From Exophiala sp. HKRS030 (lineage: Eukaryota; Ascomycota; Eurotiomycetes; Chaetothyriales; Herpotrichiellaceae), in the NCBI GenBank assembly GCA_023897205.1, contig JAHWDD010000003.1, positions 747,665 through 811,664 of the forward strand: DNA of 64,000 nucleotides, in the 5' to 3' direction. The position numbers and the translations under genes were made by a program. Positions 52,203 through 63,575 of the stretch are shown here, in pieces (position 1 is the stretch's first letter; each line of letters starts with the position of its first letter). Under the pieces are notes generated by a model that had not been told where the DNA came from, made no database searches, and was given only the letters and a program-made list of their open reading frames with translations.

Positions 52203-53816
52203 ATGGACCAAGATCGATATCCTCCGACGAAACGACGTCGTACCTCGAGTGCGGATTCCTCCTCGTCTCGCCGGTCGGGTCCTCACACTTCGCACCCCCC
52301 AGCTTTACTCCATACAGACTCGACGACTCATCCACGAGACGACGCCAGAATGAGGAGAGGAAGACGGTACTCTAGCTCGCCACCACGAAGCCGGGACGTG
52401 AGCCGTGACCTGTCGCCTCGCAACAATCGACGTCCTTCGAGAAGCCGATCCCCTGCGAGACGCCGCCGAGCCAGTCGCAGCCCGACGTCGGGCAGTTCCG
52501 CATACGATTCCGCACCAGAACACCAAGAGGGAGGACGCAGACGCTCGTCGCCGTCCAGATCCCGTTCGCGTCGTCGCCGGTCGTCGCGATACTCCTCGTC
52601 GTCTCGCGAACGCTCGTACTCTCCACGCTCCGCCGCGTCCCCTCCGCCCGGGAAAGACGAGAGGCCAAGGTCCACCCAGTCTGTGGATTTCTCACCCCTT
52701 CTGACCATTGAACGGGCACACGCCCGAGGGATAACCTCCGTCAAGTTCTCGCCCGACATGACGCTCTTGGCCACCGCCTCCGCCGACAACGCGATCAACA
52801 TCTACTCGGTCCCTGCGGACCCCACCCCCGACACCCCGTTCCGACACCTGCGGACGCTGCGTGCCCACCTCGCCGGGGTGAACGCGATCGCCTGGTCGCC
52901 CGTCGGCCCGCACTACACCCTCGCCTCGGCGAGCGACGACAAGAGCATCCTCCTGTGGTCGCCGCTGAGCTCGGATTCCCCCATCTCGCCCTCGCCCTTG
53001 CTCGGGCACAGCAACTACGTGTACAGCCTGGCCTTCAGCCCCAAGGGGAACATGCTGGTGAGCGGGAGCTACGACGAGGCCGTGTTCCTGTGGGACGTGC
53101 GCGCCGGGCGGGTCATGAGGAGGTTGCCGGCCCATTCGGACCCGGTGCGGGGGGTCGACTTTCTCCGGGACGGGACCATGGTGTGCAGTTGCAGCTCCGA
53201 CGGGCTGATCCGGATCTGGGACGCGAGCACGGGACAGTGCCTCAAGACGCTCGTCGACGAGGACCGGAAGAGCGTGTCGAGCGTGCGGTTCACCCCCAAC
53301 GGTCGGTTCCTGTTGGCCTGGACGCTCGACAATTGCGTGAGGCTGTGGAGGTACAGCGAAGGGACGTGCGTCAAGACCTACCAGGGCCACGTCAACGCCG
53401 GGTACAGTCTGGGCGGGGTGGTGGGCGCTTACAGGAACAGCGCGGCGGCGACGAGTCACGGGTGGGGCGCAGAGGAAGAAGCGTTCGTGGGCAGCGGCAG
53501 TGAGGACGGGGAGATCGTCGTCTGGGCCGTGAGCAGTAAAGAGGTGCTGTGGAGGGGCAAGGGCCACCGGGATGTCGTGTTGTGCATGGACTGGGGCAGA
53601 ACGAAGGCCGGGAAAGGGTTGTTGGTCAGTGGCGGGAAGGATAGGGACGTGAGGGTTTGGACTCTCGAGGAAGACGAATCGAGGGAACAACGAGACCACG
53701 AGTCCAGAGGGGATGATGAAATGGATCCGAACATGGGAATGGAGATGGATGTTGATGTTGATGAGAGAAATGGTGGCGGGGTGGGTCATGATGATGATAC
53801 TGGAATGGTGGATTAG
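52203..53816 (+). CDS. WD40 protein with Arg/Ser-rich N-terminus, Swd3/WDR5-like
   Basis: A single exon of 537 residues from ATG 52203 (MDQDRYPPTKRRRTSS) with a good initiation context. The first ~155 residues are an Arg/Ser-rich, SR-like region. Seven WD40 blades follow: ITSVKFSPDMTLLATASADNAINIY, VNAIAWSP...LLWSP, VYSLAFSPKGNMLVSGSYDEAVFLWD, VRGVDFLRDGTMVCSCSSDGLIRIWD, and three more to VLCMDWG and VRVWTLEED. The blade order and CLKTLVDEDRKSVSSVRFTPNGRFLLAWTLDN closely resemble WDR5/Swd3, the propeller of Set1/COMPASS that methylates histone H3 Lys4. The gene is very GC-rich in third positions, which creates long antisense frames. An SR-rich N-terminus is an extra relative to yeast Swd3. 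Confidence 0.87.
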   Translation: MDQDRYPPTKRRRTSSADSSSSRRSGPHTSHPPALLHTDSTTHPRDDARMRRGRRYSSSPPRSRDVSRDLSPRNNRRPSRSRSPARRRRASRSPTSGSSAYDSAPEHQEGGRRRSSPSRSRSRRRRSSRYSSSSRERSYSPRSAASPPPGKDERPRSTQSVDFSPLLTIERAHARGITSVKFSPDMTLLATASADNAINIYSVPADPTPDTPFRHLRTLRAHLAGVNAIAWSPVGPHYTLASASDDKSILLWSPLSSDSPISPSPLLGHSNYVYSLAFSPKGNMLVSGSYDEAVFLWDVRAGRVMRRLPAHSDPVRGVDFLRDGTMVCSCSSDGLIRIWDASTGQCLKTLVDEDRKSVSSVRFTPNGRFLLAWTLDNCVRLWRYSEGTCVKTYQGHVNAGYSLGGVVGAYRNSAAATSHGWGAEEEAFVGSGSEDGEIVVWAVSSKEVLWRGKGHRDVVLCMDWGRTKAGKGLLVSGGKDRDVRVWTLEEDESREQRDHESRGDDEMDPNMGMEMDVDVDERNGGGVGHDDDTGMVD

Positions 53817-54040
53817 AACACGACCAGAAACTGTCCTTTGAAGGCATTTTACAATCTACAGTGTAACAAGAGACGATGATGGCATTGTCGTTGACTCGTT
53901 GACCGAGAGAGAAAGTCACCTGTTTTTACATTTGTAGTGTAACAAAACATTTCATCGATTGCACACACATACACACGCACGTACATTGATGGGATGAACC
54001 TGTGGGTTTTAGGTACGTAGCTAGGTATCTTGCCAAGTAA

Positions 54041-56089
54041 CTACCTAGCCACGCGATAATTCCCTCTGGCCTGTTCGGCCTTGAACCCATCACGTTGGCT
54101 CGGTAAAGGTGCTCTCCTTCTCGACCCACCGGTGTCCGCCGCATGATTGTTGTTACTCGGCGTGCTTGAATTTGAATTGTTTCCACCGGCACCACCCAAA
54201 CCAGGAATTGCCCCGGGCATCGATAATCCTCCAAGGCCAGGGAGACCAGGAGGTAATTGTCCTTGTAATTGTCCAGGAGGAGGTGGAGGTGGCGGGAATC
54301 CAGGTGGGAGGTTCAATTTTGAAAAGTCAATCGGCGGTACTGCCGTCGGTGGTTGTTGTTGTTGTTGTTGTTGCTGCTGTTGTGGCCAAAACGAAGTAGA
54401 AGTAGAGTTACCACCACCGGCAGAACCAGAAGAGTGATTCTGTTGAGACATTGCCAGTAATCTTTGAAGTGAATTTGCATCTACACCTGGAATCTGAGGA
54501 ATGGGAGGACCGTTGCTGTTGGGATGTTGTTGTTGACCAGGTAAATTCGGTAGACCTGGTAGGAGGTTCATGGGTGGAGGAGGAAGAGGAGGAGGGTGAA
54601 TGTTGTTGTTGTTGAAGCCACCACCACCACCACCGATACCTGGTAAAGATGGTGTTGACCCACTGCCACCACCACCAAGCGCTCCCAAACCAGGTAGGCC
54701 GGGGATGGAAAACCCTGCGGCGGCGGATTGAAGACCGGACAGGGCTTGATCTTCGAGACCTTCCGCTTCGTCTTCGGCCTCTTGCTCTTCTTGCTCCTTT
54801 GCTTGACGCTGGCCGAACTTGCGGTCCCACGTGCCCTGGGCCTCGGCTCCTTCTTCGCCCAGGTGGAACTTGTCCTTGAAACAGGTGGTTTCGCCCGGTT
54901 GAGAGCGGGACCAGAACCGGGTAAAGTGGTCGTTGGAGCCCGTCGCGAGGATGTGTCCCAACGGGTGCCAGTCGAGGGACCAGATGGAGGATTCGTGAGC
55001 GTGTGGGATGCGGTGGGCAGGGTAGATCGATTGGGCGGGGACGGAGCGCGGGTCGGACGAAGTGTACGGAGAGATCGTGGTCGAGGATATTCCTGCGGGT
55101 GTGTTGGGTTCGGTCAGGAGGTACGAGTGGAGAGAACCCTCGTCGCCGCCCGTGCTGATGAGGCAGGGGTGGATGGGGTGCCACGCGACGCTGGTCACGC
55201 CCTTTTCGTGGCCCCGGAGGATGGCGACGTCGCGCATCATGCGAAGGTCAAAAATGCGCGTCTGTCCGTCTCTACTGGACGTGGCGAGGAGTTGGTCGCG
55301 GACACGGCTGAAGACCGTCGCGGTGAGGGCGTTCTTGTGGCCGTGGAGGGTGGTCAGGCTGCGCGACGTGCGAGGGTCCCACAACCTCACGCTGTGGTCC
55401 TTGCTCCCGGACACGATGAGGGCCTTGGTCGGGTGCCAGTCGCACGCTTTCACGTCCCAGCCGTGGTCCTTGAAGACGGATTCGACGGCGGAAGAGGTGA
55501 AGTCCCAGATCTTGCAGGTGTTGTCGTCGGATGCGGTCACGAACTTGGTGTCGCCGGGGGCGAACGCGATGTCGCGGATGGGAGCGTCGTGGCCCTTGAA
55601 TTGATGCGGGTTGTTGAGCGTGGCTTGGAGGTAGTAGACGGTCCCTTCGTCGTTGGCGGCGACCAGCCAGTCTTTGCGGTTGGACCATTCCGCCGCGCGG
55701 AGTGAACTCGATCCCATCGCGGTGACGGTCTCGAAGTTGAAGGACATGCCGTTCCAGAGCATGAATTCGCCGTTGTGGACACCGGCCAGGAGTCGACGAC
55801 CTTCGGGCATCCATCTGACCACGGTGACGGGTTTCTTGGATTTCCCCAACGAGGTGTGCAGGTGACGCACGGGTATCGATTCGGCCGGGGAATCTCGTTT
55901 CGCCGGAGGTGGTAATATGTCGACAAGATAGCTGAGGCTGGGTCGTTCTTGTTCGTAGTGATAGCTTCCTCGGTATGCCGGTTTCCGATCGTTCATCCAC
56001 TGAACCATCGATGTACCGTAGTCGGTGATGGGTCTCGGTCTCCTTCGACGGAAACCCGCATCTCCCTGGTCATCGAAGACATTTGCCAT
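54041..56089 (-). CDS. PFS2: Polyadenylation factor subunit Pfs2 (WDR33-like)
   Basis: A single exon of 682 residues from ATG 56089 ([20 protein letters not shown]). The N-terminus [17 protein letters not shown] and the seven-blade WD40 propeller (residues ~90-390; [74 protein letters not shown]) are diagnostic of Pfs2/WDR33. This cleavage and polyadenylation factor subunit helps recognise the poly(A) signal and bridges processing factors. The C-terminal ~250 residues are low-complexity Gly/Pro/Gln/Asn, including a glutamine run encoded by alternating CAA and CAG codons. It converges with the Swd3-like gene, the stops being 224 bp apart. Confidence 0.95.
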   Translation of the reverse strand: MANVFDDQGDAGFRRRRPRPITDYGTSMVQWMNDRKPAYRGSYHYEQERPSLSYLVDILPPPAKRDSPAESIPVRHLHTSLGKSKKPVTVVRWMPEGRRLLAGVHNGEFMLWNGMSFNFETVTAMGSSSLRAAEWSNRKDWLVAANDEGTVYYLQATLNNPHQFKGHDAPIRDIAFAPGDTKFVTASDDNTCKIWDFTSSAVESVFKDHGWDVKACDWHPTKALIVSGSKDHSVRLWDPRTSRSLTTLHGHKNALTATVFSRVRDQLLATSSRDGQTRIFDLRMMRDVAILRGHEKGVTSVAWHPIHPCLISTGGDEGSLHSYLLTEPNTPAGISSTTISPYTSSDPRSVPAQSIYPAHRIPHAHESSIWSLDWHPLGHILATGSNDHFTRFWSRSQPGETTCFKDKFHLGEEGAEAQGTWDRKFGQRQAKEQEEQEAEDEAEGLEDQALSGLQSAAAGFSIPGLPGLGALGGGGSGSTPSLPGIGGGGGGFNNNNIHPPPLPPPPMNLLPGLPNLPGQQQHPNSNGPPIPQIPGVDANSLQRLLAMSQQNHSSGSAGGGNSTSTSFWPQQQQQQQQQQPPTAVPPIDFSKLNLPPGFPPPPPPPGQLQGQLPPGLPGLGGLSMPGAIPGLGGAGGNNSNSSTPSNNNHAADTGGSRRRAPLPSQRDGFKAEQARGNYRVAR

Positions 56090-56760
56090 GATGGGCTCTG
56101 ATCGAGCTCATCGAAGGGAGGGAGGTTTTGAGAGATGCCAGAAACAAAAGGATCTAGGGTCGCCGGTATTTGGAATGGAAATCGGATACCCGTAATTTGG
56201 TATACAGTTTCGACCGTGATCGAAGTGTTGGAGATATCAATCAAGGGTTGTGTCTACGTTCAAAGATGTAATGAATGGAAGGTTTGTTGCCATTCAAAGT
56301 GTTGGTCGCGAAGTCTCAATTAACGTGTAGACCACGTGACCGCTCCGGGAATTTCGACCACTTTGGCCTTGAAATGCGGCAACTATCAACGACTTGGTTG
56401 TGATTTGCTTTGACGACATTTGTTTTGATGATCACCATGATTGTTAGATCTTCTTTTCAATATCCAAAAAGCCTGTGAGCCAGTACATGTCTACTTTGTC
56501 AAATTTAACGAGTCCGATCGGATTGCCATTACAGTCAAAGCTATCTCAAAACACATTAACTGCCATGTGAAAAGGAAAAAGGCTCTCTGCTTCAACAGAT
56601 AAATCTGCTCAAAAAAAAGGCACAGGGGGTATCTTGAACGCATGCAAATGTCCAGCAAAGTTTTGTCGTACGCAACAGCGCCACATCATATCATCCCAGG
56701 CCCTGAATGACCAATTGTGTCATCACTGTATCCTCTGGCTCTCTCTCGTTATTTTCCCTC
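56090..56760. other. Intergenic region upstream of PFS2
   Basis: A 671-bp segment with the PFS2 promoter and the 3' end of the small membrane protein gene. AT-rich near 56390-56640; nothing else recognised. Confidence 0.55.
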
Positions 56761-57395
56761 TCAATCTCTCTGGCCCATCAAGATCCAGAACAAGACGGTA
56801 CAAACCATCATACCCACCCAGACCACAAAGCTGATCCAACCCACGGCGAGGCAATAAGCCGCCACACTCAGACTCAAGAGTACAAAGGCCAGGCAGACCA
56901 AAAGCATCAACCACATTCCCGAACCAAGTACGACAATGCCAAAAACGACACTCCTCTCTCCGGCGGTCCGACCACCGGCACCTCCACGCCAACCTTTATA
57001 GCCGCGGGTGAAAGCGTCACGGACGTGATCTCGTTGAAACGTCAGGGCCATCGAGGTCAAGGTGGCTAGGGCCAACGAGAGTGTGAAGAACAACCATGAC
57101 AATGCGATAAAGACTTGAATCTCGGAAAAGTAATGATGAGGTGAACCGAACTATACGAAATAGATTGTGTGAGTCAGGTACCGTAGTTTGATGAATACCC
57201 AACATAACAGATAGGTAAGTGGACGGAGGGAGAGAGGAGTAAACAGAGGGAACTCACAATTCCAACAGTCGATGTGAATGTGATCAAACTTCCAAAGCCT
57301 GATATAAAATATACACCTGGGATGATTGTTTCTAGCCATCTCAGGCCAGGAGGATCACGAGGGTTTGCTGGTGTTGCCATTTCAAGAGGTTGCAT
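56761..57395 (-). CDS. Small four-span membrane protein of unknown function
   Basis: Exons 57395-57258 and 57150-56761, with a 107-bp intron (GTGAGT donor, ACTCAC branch-like site, TATAG acceptor), give 175 residues. The first ATG is 57395; the next (57380, MATPANPRD) is an equally good start. Hydrophobic spans lie at IPGVYFISGFGSLITFTSTVGI (crossing the junction), VFIALSWLFFTLSLALATLTSM, a span near LGSGMWLMLLVCLAFVLLSLS and one at WISFVVWVGMMVCTVLFWIL. The loop between the second and third is basic. No family motif recognised. The in-frame splice that links two hydrophobic halves supports a real gene. Confidence 0.75.
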
Positions 57396-59026
57396 CTAGC
57401 TGAATTTTGATTCTGATCTTGGTTGGTGGTGGTGGTGATGATGATGATGCTGATGTTTCGACTGATATGCGGTGAGTGAGTCTTTGACCCTTTTTCTTTT
57501 GTTTGTGATCACACACTTTCCAAGGTATTGCTTTTGATATCAAACAAGGTGAGGGATCCAGCAAAGGTGTGAAGTGGCCGCCGGTCGGTAGTAACAGATT
57601 ACTCCCGCAGTTGCGTGAATGGTACAGTCCCCTTGCCGTTCACAAAGAGTATATACTCGGTAGGCAGGTAGCTGTGGTGTACAAAATACCTCTTCCCCCG
57701 TTACTTGATTACCCTACCTTGGGTACCTAGTAACTTGTAATTCAGCCCTCCTATCGATAGGGTTACTTGTACGAATACTTCTGTACTTTCTGTCATCAAT
57801 GCCCTGTCGGTTTTTACCTTTGGTAGTTACCCTCGAAGTTGAGGGTGAGTATTGCCGGTATTCGTTTCTCCGTACTCTCCGTAAGATTTGATACATCTCA
57901 AATCTTATTGACGACGAACGAGACCATGTTTCAGGCTTTTGATTTGATCTCGAGTCGGAAACCCCCGCCGTCAGGCAAGCAGCCCCTTGACAATTAACTT
58001 GATCCTCGCTCGTTTTCATGTTCAAAATCCTGTTTTTTTTTTTCTTGGTCACGCATGAAACCTGGAGTCCAGCTGGGGGTGGTCCATCCACATGATGGGT
58101 TTGATGTATCACATGGACCACATGGGTCGGGAGGGGAGGTTGCCTGCTTTGGCCTTTTCTGTGTGGCAGGGGGTTATTTGATCATGGGATCAGATATTAT
58201 GAGATAGGATAGGAGATGATCCCTGTTCAATTACTTTACCTGACAAAAGGGGGAGAAGAGTAAACCAAGGGACCAACATTCACATCTTGGATCGATTGCC
58301 ATCTGTATCTTTTATTATACATAAATCTACACAACCACAAGTATTGATACATGTTAATATTTCAATTTATTGAACTACTGAATTGATGAATTGACAAGTC
58401 AGTCAATCTCGAGTCTCCGTCTACATTCTGGTAAAATCACGGAGGACCTGGGTATCTTTCCCCCATGTTTATTCCGCAGTGTTTATTGTTCCACCGTCAA
58501 TATAAATGAGTATTCATTTTTTTTGAGTCTATATAAATAAACACCAAAAAAAGAGAAGAAAAGAAACACAAAAACTTATCCCATCCATAGTCGCAAATAT
58601 GATTGATTTGCCATGTCCCGTGTCCTGTCGTAGTCGTAGTCCGTAGTTATCCTCGTACTCATATATCCAATGGACATTCATGATCGAGATGAGGCCTGTC
58701 GAAGGAAGAAAAAAGGACTACCACTCTGGAATACTCGTAAATGGTTCAAGTCCATATAGAATTAAAGGTGAAAACGTTGAGGTTGACACAAGAAAGGGCA
58801 CACCTAAACGCAATCAAAGTGTCGTCGTGGGTTTCCATCACGTCTGAGAGACTCGAATAGACAGAATCAAGAGAAACGAATATCATGACAAGACACCCTC
58901 ATTATCATCATCATCATCCCCAACACTCACAACACACCAAAATGAACCAAAAAAAAATGAAACATGACAAAAATCTCTTCTGTTGTCTCTCTCTCCCTCT
59001 CTCAACAATAAAACTTCAAAAAACAT
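57396..59026. other. 1.6 kb AT-rich intergenic region
   Basis: It separates the small membrane protein gene from the 3' end of the SRC1-like gene. Notable only for AT-rich content from about 58260 on, several A runs near 58540 and 58950, a TCATCATC repeat near 58900 and a CTCCGTAC word near 57870. Frames across it lack coding character. Confidence 0.55.
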
Positions 59027-61318
59027 TCAATAAATCGGACGTCCTTCGTCCCAACGTCTCACTTCAACAGTAGCTCGATCTGGCGTCTGGATTCGCGATC
59101 GCTGTTCAACACCATCACTACCGTTCTCGCCTCTTCTGGCCGTCGTCGTCGACGACGACGACGCTTCAAGCAACCCTCCCCCACCACTCCTTCTCCCTTC
59201 CAAACCCGGCGCCAGGTCCACGGGTCCAATCCATTCCCAGACACGCGACCACTCGCCCGTCTTTCCACCTTCCCTCGTCGCAGCACGTACGTTGGAATTA
59301 CTCTCGACAATCTTCCGTACATTCTGCCACACCCTCTCCCTCTCACTCGCACTGAACACGTGCCTCAACACATCATCCCGGAGCTGTCCAACACTAATGA
59401 ACGCCTCCGAGGTACGTTGGTCGTGGTACAGTGCCGCCTGCGTTGCAAGTCTATCGAGAGTCGTCGCGACCAGACCGGGAATCTGTGCCGTGGCGCGCTG
59501 GTAGGCCATGATCTTGTTCCGTCCGTAGAACAAGGCCGAGATGATTGCGATCAGAACTCCAATAGGGATTCGATTTTGCGAAACCGTCCGGACCATAGAT
59601 CGTCGGACGGCGCATCCGAAGGGGAGTCGGGCGAGGGAGGTGCTTGAGAGGACAAGTCGTCCGGATCTGTAATTTCAGAAGTAGCGACACTTGGTCAGTC
59701 AGCGATTCGCATGAGATGAGAGAAAAAGGAGACATGCCGAGACCGGGTGCTTGTTTGCTGGAAAAAAAGGGCAAAAGGAGACTTACGTATCGTGCGTGAC
59801 CTCAACTTCATCGCGGCCCATGATATCTCCTAGGGCTCCACGCCAGAGATCTTCAAATTCTTGTTCCGTCATGCCTTTTCTTCTGAGCTTCGACACCGAC
59901 TTTTTGAGATCTTCTTCCGTGACTTCGAGCTTAGAAGCCGTGGACTTGGCGACTGCCTGAACGTTGGCCGTGGCACTGGAAACCGCTTCTTCCGCCTTGC
60001 TGACCGTGTCTCCACATTCATATGCTGCCCGTCTCTCTCGGAGATCTTCGACCGCCCTGTCAGCTACAGCCTTGATACGTCTTTGTTTCTCGCTGTCCGG
60101 TTCGCACGTCGGAGGAAGTGGCACAAGTCCATTGACACTCAACGGGTGAGGCTGGAGAACAAAATCCGTCTCACACTGCACCTCCATGTCTGGATAACAA
60201 ATGGCATGCTGTGGACACGGCTCACATGTCGGCTCGAAATTCTGGTGCACCCAAGCAGGGATGTGTGGGTTCTGCGCCAACGACCAGTGAGGCTCTCCGA
60301 CTCCACAATAGCCAACGTTGATCTTTTCCTGTCTGTACCAGCCTGCAAGTGCCGCAAGGACAGTGGTCATGACAGCCCATGGCGCAGTTTTGGCGACTGT
60401 ACTCGTCGGTTTCTGTTTCTTCCGCCGCACGAGCGCCGACGGTCTGGCCGGTACAACTTGTCCGTTCCTCTCATCTTCGGCCAGCTCACGAGCGGCATCG
60501 GCTGTGAACTCCTCAGTAACCTGTACTCCATCTTCTGGTTCGTCTGACGTGATTCTTGATACTGGAAAGGAATATGATGCTCGCAACGGTTCGTCCTCTT
60601 CGGATTTGATGGGCGGCGAACGTGTTTCTCTACGCTTGGTGGGACTCTTCCTTGTACTCGTTGCTGTCAAGGACTTGCGTGATCGAGAAGCAGATTTACG
60701 TCGGTCTGCGCCGGACGGAGGACTCGAGCCAGACTGAAAGGGATTATCATCTGAAAATGGGCTGGTTCCTGCTTCTAATGATTCTCGTTTCATCCGGGCA
60801 TCTGGCTCATCGATCTTCACGGCCGGTGGAAGGATCGGCTGCGGTATGCTTTTGCGTGATTTGCGTCCTGTCCGTTCGACTTCTGGTTCCGTGTCTGATG
60901 CCCTTGGCGTTCTGGTCGTGCTCCGTCGGCTGGGGGTCTTGGTGCGGCGCCTGGAAGTCGACGGCGCGGCGTCGGTAGTTTCAGTGGCCAGTTCTGATCT
61001 GCTCTTTCTGCTTCGCGGCGTCTTGGGAGGTGGCATCAACTGTTTGTCGCCTCCATCCTCGCCATCCACGGTGCTTTCCTGGCTACTGGGGACATCCGTG
61101 ATGCCTTTGCTCGTGCGACGGACTCTCGCCTGCGCCTTGAGCAATTTGGAGGCTTTCGGCAAAAGTTCTTGTTCGACTGTTTCCAGCAGCTGACCCTTTT
61201 TCGCCCCGGACGAGTAAGGAATGTCGTGCGTGACGAGGATAGACCGCAGCTTCGGAACGGTGAGGCTGCTGAGGTCAAATCCCGGCTGGAGATAATAGAG
61301 TTCGTTGTCTTCGGCCAT
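59027..61318 (-). CDS. Inner nuclear membrane protein Src1/Heh, LEM-like
   Basis: Exons 61318-59787 and 59666-59027 (120-bp intron) give 723 residues. The start ATG 61318 opens MAEDNELYYLQPGFDLSSL, leading into an HeH/LEM-like helix pair (LTVPKLRSILVTHDIPYSSGAKKGQLLE). A long basic Ser/Arg/Lys-rich linker with likely nuclear-localisation runs follows. Next come a first span (APWAVMTTVLAALAGWY) and the cysteine-containing lumenal MSC domain (PTCEPCPQHAICYPDMEVQCETDF). The second exon gives the second span (IPIGVLIAIISALFYG) and a nucleoplasmic C-tail (EFISVGQLRD-like region). Yeast Src1/Heh1 anchors telomeres and rDNA at the nuclear envelope. Reading into the intron gives Thr then TAA, so unspliced mRNA encodes a form lacking the second span. 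Confidence 0.93.
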
Positions 61319-61943
61319 GACAGTGGTGGCCTGCGGTCTGCACGCTGCGGCCGCAATCACTCAAAAACTTTGGAAACGGACTTTGCGCAACCGCACTCGA
61401 CCAGGATAGAAGAGGAAAAAGAACAACAGCAGTGGAGGATGATGGATTACTTCTTCACATCGGGCTAAAGTGCAAAAGTAAACAAAGGCAAACTTAGAGC
61501 CGAAGACGGACCCCACCACTATATGGCCAATCACGACGTGGGACAAGGATCATGTGACCAATATTTTCTTCTACGTCATTGATTGGGAAAGGTGGCAATC
61601 CCAGTTTGATGGTTGAATCGAGGGGGAGAGGATTTGAAAATTCCCAAGGCAGACGAGGAGCTTCGGAGGAAACAGAAGAAACCATATATGGGTGCCTAGT
61701 AATTGTTCGTCATGCAGAGCACATCGTTCATATATTCTTATACCGAGCCCCGAATCCCGATGCAAGTCCCTCAGGCGTCATCTCTAACGTCCCTGAGTAG
61801 CCCATTAAACACCCACAGTGTAAGTCGTCAATATATATTCGTACAAGTCATTCCCTTTCTAGGGACATGAGAAACCACAGAAAGCCCCCTTGTGTATCGT
61901 AATCCTTCTGTATCATAGTCATTGCCGTTCGCACACAAGGTCA
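61319..61943. other. Intergenic region upstream of the SRC1-like gene
   Basis: A 625-bp segment with the SRC1-like promoter and the 3' end of the next minus-strand gene. A CCAAT box lies in TATGGCCAATCACG near 61523. No gene recognised. Confidence 0.55.
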
Positions 61944-63575
61944 TTACACCTCTCCCCAGCCGCCGCCACTAGCCAAGATACTCCCACTGCCGACACTTCC
62001 ACCAATATCCCAATAATTGCGGCTGGAACCACTTCTGACCATCGAAGCTCTTCGACTACTTCGGACACTTTCGCTCGCACAGCTGCTGGTAGGCCGTCTC
62101 ACACTTGTTCGTGACTCTCGTCGTAAGCGTACTGGAGATCGATGTGCCCTAGCAACAAGGGGGTGATGTTGACGAATGATGGCGGCCCTGGTAGCTGCAT
62201 CTTCCACCCTTTGTTGAGATGCTGGTGGTGGCTGAGTAGTTGGTCGCGTGACAAACTTGTCTCGCAGATACCTGAACACCATCTTCAAATCAAGTTCTCG
62301 TTCCCAATACTCTCGTTCTCGTTGTAAATTGGTGGTTGAGTCAAGTGGAGACGAAGTCGACGCGGGTTCTTCTTCGAAACCCCAGATCTCAGCATGCGCA
62401 GGGTCCTGAACGGTCGGCGGGAAGTTGGGGGTCAAGACCGATGTCATTGTGTCCTTGATCTGAGACTCTGGACGAGTACTTGGGGCCAATCGAGGTTTGG
62501 GTTGAGGCACGGACACGGGCATGCCGGCATAGTCAGGACTGCGAGAATAAGTGGTGAAGGGTCCTGAATGAGGCGAGATTTGGTGGACGAAGACACCCAG
62601 TTCTCGTGCAATTCGTTGCAGGAGTTTGTCTCTCCACGTATAATCTTCGGTGCTGGTGACATCTGGCATTTGTTCGGGAATGGTAGGCAAAGTCCTGCTC
62701 GATGATGGCAGATTCTCAACCTCTTCCGGGAGAGACTCTCCAAAGATGACAGATAGCAATGGCTCATCGATACCGATAACGTCACGGATAAACTTTCTCG
62801 TGATCCTTCTCCAGAAGGGTTCGGATTCTTCACTGTCTTCCTCAGGCTTCGATAGATAATCACTTTGTCTAGGTGTTGACCCAAGGATATCATCGTTGAT
62901 CGAGGCGTGACTGTCCTGATAGGTGGATTGCTGGGAACCCCGTCGTAATCGTCGTCGGGTTTCTCGCTCTACCTCATCCATCAGAGCCTGGCTTTGCTCC
63001 ATGCGCCATCTCTCGATCCGCATCCGTTTCTCTTCACTCGCCTGTTGCTCGATCTCGTCGATGGTATCAAGTCTTCTTTGTACACTTGAAGGCCGGCGGT
63101 GATGGCCATCATGCTTCCTCTTGGAGTTGAAAGCCTCATGTTGCCATAACTGTTCAAGGACAGGAGGGCTGGAAGCAGGAAAGGTTCCCAGTCCATCATG
63201 AGTTGGTAGGACTGCGCCGTGGGTCTGTTGGGATATGGTGGGGTAGAGCGGTGGTTCTCGGAAGGCATGTAATCCGTCGTCCAAACTATCGAGCTCACCA
63301 TCTTCTGTGACATCCTCTTCAAACACAGATGACTCCAGCCTGCCTGACCTCCCTGCCGTATTCAATGATACATCGCTCGCCCTGGACAGGCCAGCTGTCT
63401 GGGTGGTATGGGTTCGGGTAATGGTGGAGTCGGCAGTGGACGGAGTGAAGAGGATCCATTCTTGCGAGTCCTCTACCGTGGCCCGCTGCTGTGAATGATA
63501 TGATGATGATGATTCTTGTGATTGAGCATGATTGATGACGATGGGACGAGGTGCGGCGGATTGCTGGAAGGCCAT
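61944..63575 (-). CDS. Conserved-looking disordered protein of unknown function
   Basis: A single frame of 543 residues from ATG 63575 (MAFQQSAAPRPIVINHAQ). Most of the chain is Ser/Arg/Gln-rich and likely disordered. Ordered islands are EDSQEWILFTPS near residue 40, a long charged helix (DEIEQQASEEKRMRIERWRMEQSQALMDEVERETRRR), EPFWRRITRKFIRDVIGIDEPLLSVIFGE in the middle, and LQREREYWERELDLKMVFRYLRDKF toward the end. The aromatic/basic islands look like conserved interaction segments. I do not recognise the family. Good third-position bias and length support a real gene. Confidence 0.8.
   Translation of the reverse strand: MAFQQSAAPRPIVINHAQSQESSSSYHSQQRATVEDSQEWILFTPSTADSTITRTHTTQTAGLSRASDVSLNTAGRSGRLESSVFEEDVTEDGELDSLDDGLHAFREPPLYPTISQQTHGAVLPTHDGLGTFPASSPPVLEQLWQHEAFNSKRKHDGHHRRPSSVQRRLDTIDEIEQQASEEKRMRIERWRMEQSQALMDEVERETRRRLRRGSQQSTYQDSHASINDDILGSTPRQSDYLSKPEEDSEESEPFWRRITRKFIRDVIGIDEPLLSVIFGESLPEEVENLPSSSRTLPTIPEQMPDVTSTEDYTWRDKLLQRIARELGVFVHQISPHSGPFTTYSRSPDYAGMPVSVPQPKPRLAPSTRPESQIKDTMTSVLTPNFPPTVQDPAHAEIWGFEEEPASTSSPLDSTTNLQREREYWERELDLKMVFRYLRDKFVTRPTTQPPPASQQRVEDAATRAAIIRQHHPLVARAHRSPVRLRRESRTSVRRPTSSCASESVRSSRRASMVRSGSSRNYWDIGGSVGSGSILASGGGWGEV

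Noticed and set aside
52692..53789. 365-codon open frame antisense to the Swd3-like WD40 gene
   Set aside because: The sense strand has intact WD40 blades. The antisense frame results from very GC-rich third positions and has a Pro/His/Arg-rich, motif-free product.
54728..55705. 325-codon frame antisense to PFS2
   Set aside because: Same cause as above. PFS2 on the minus strand is intact and strongly matched by motif.
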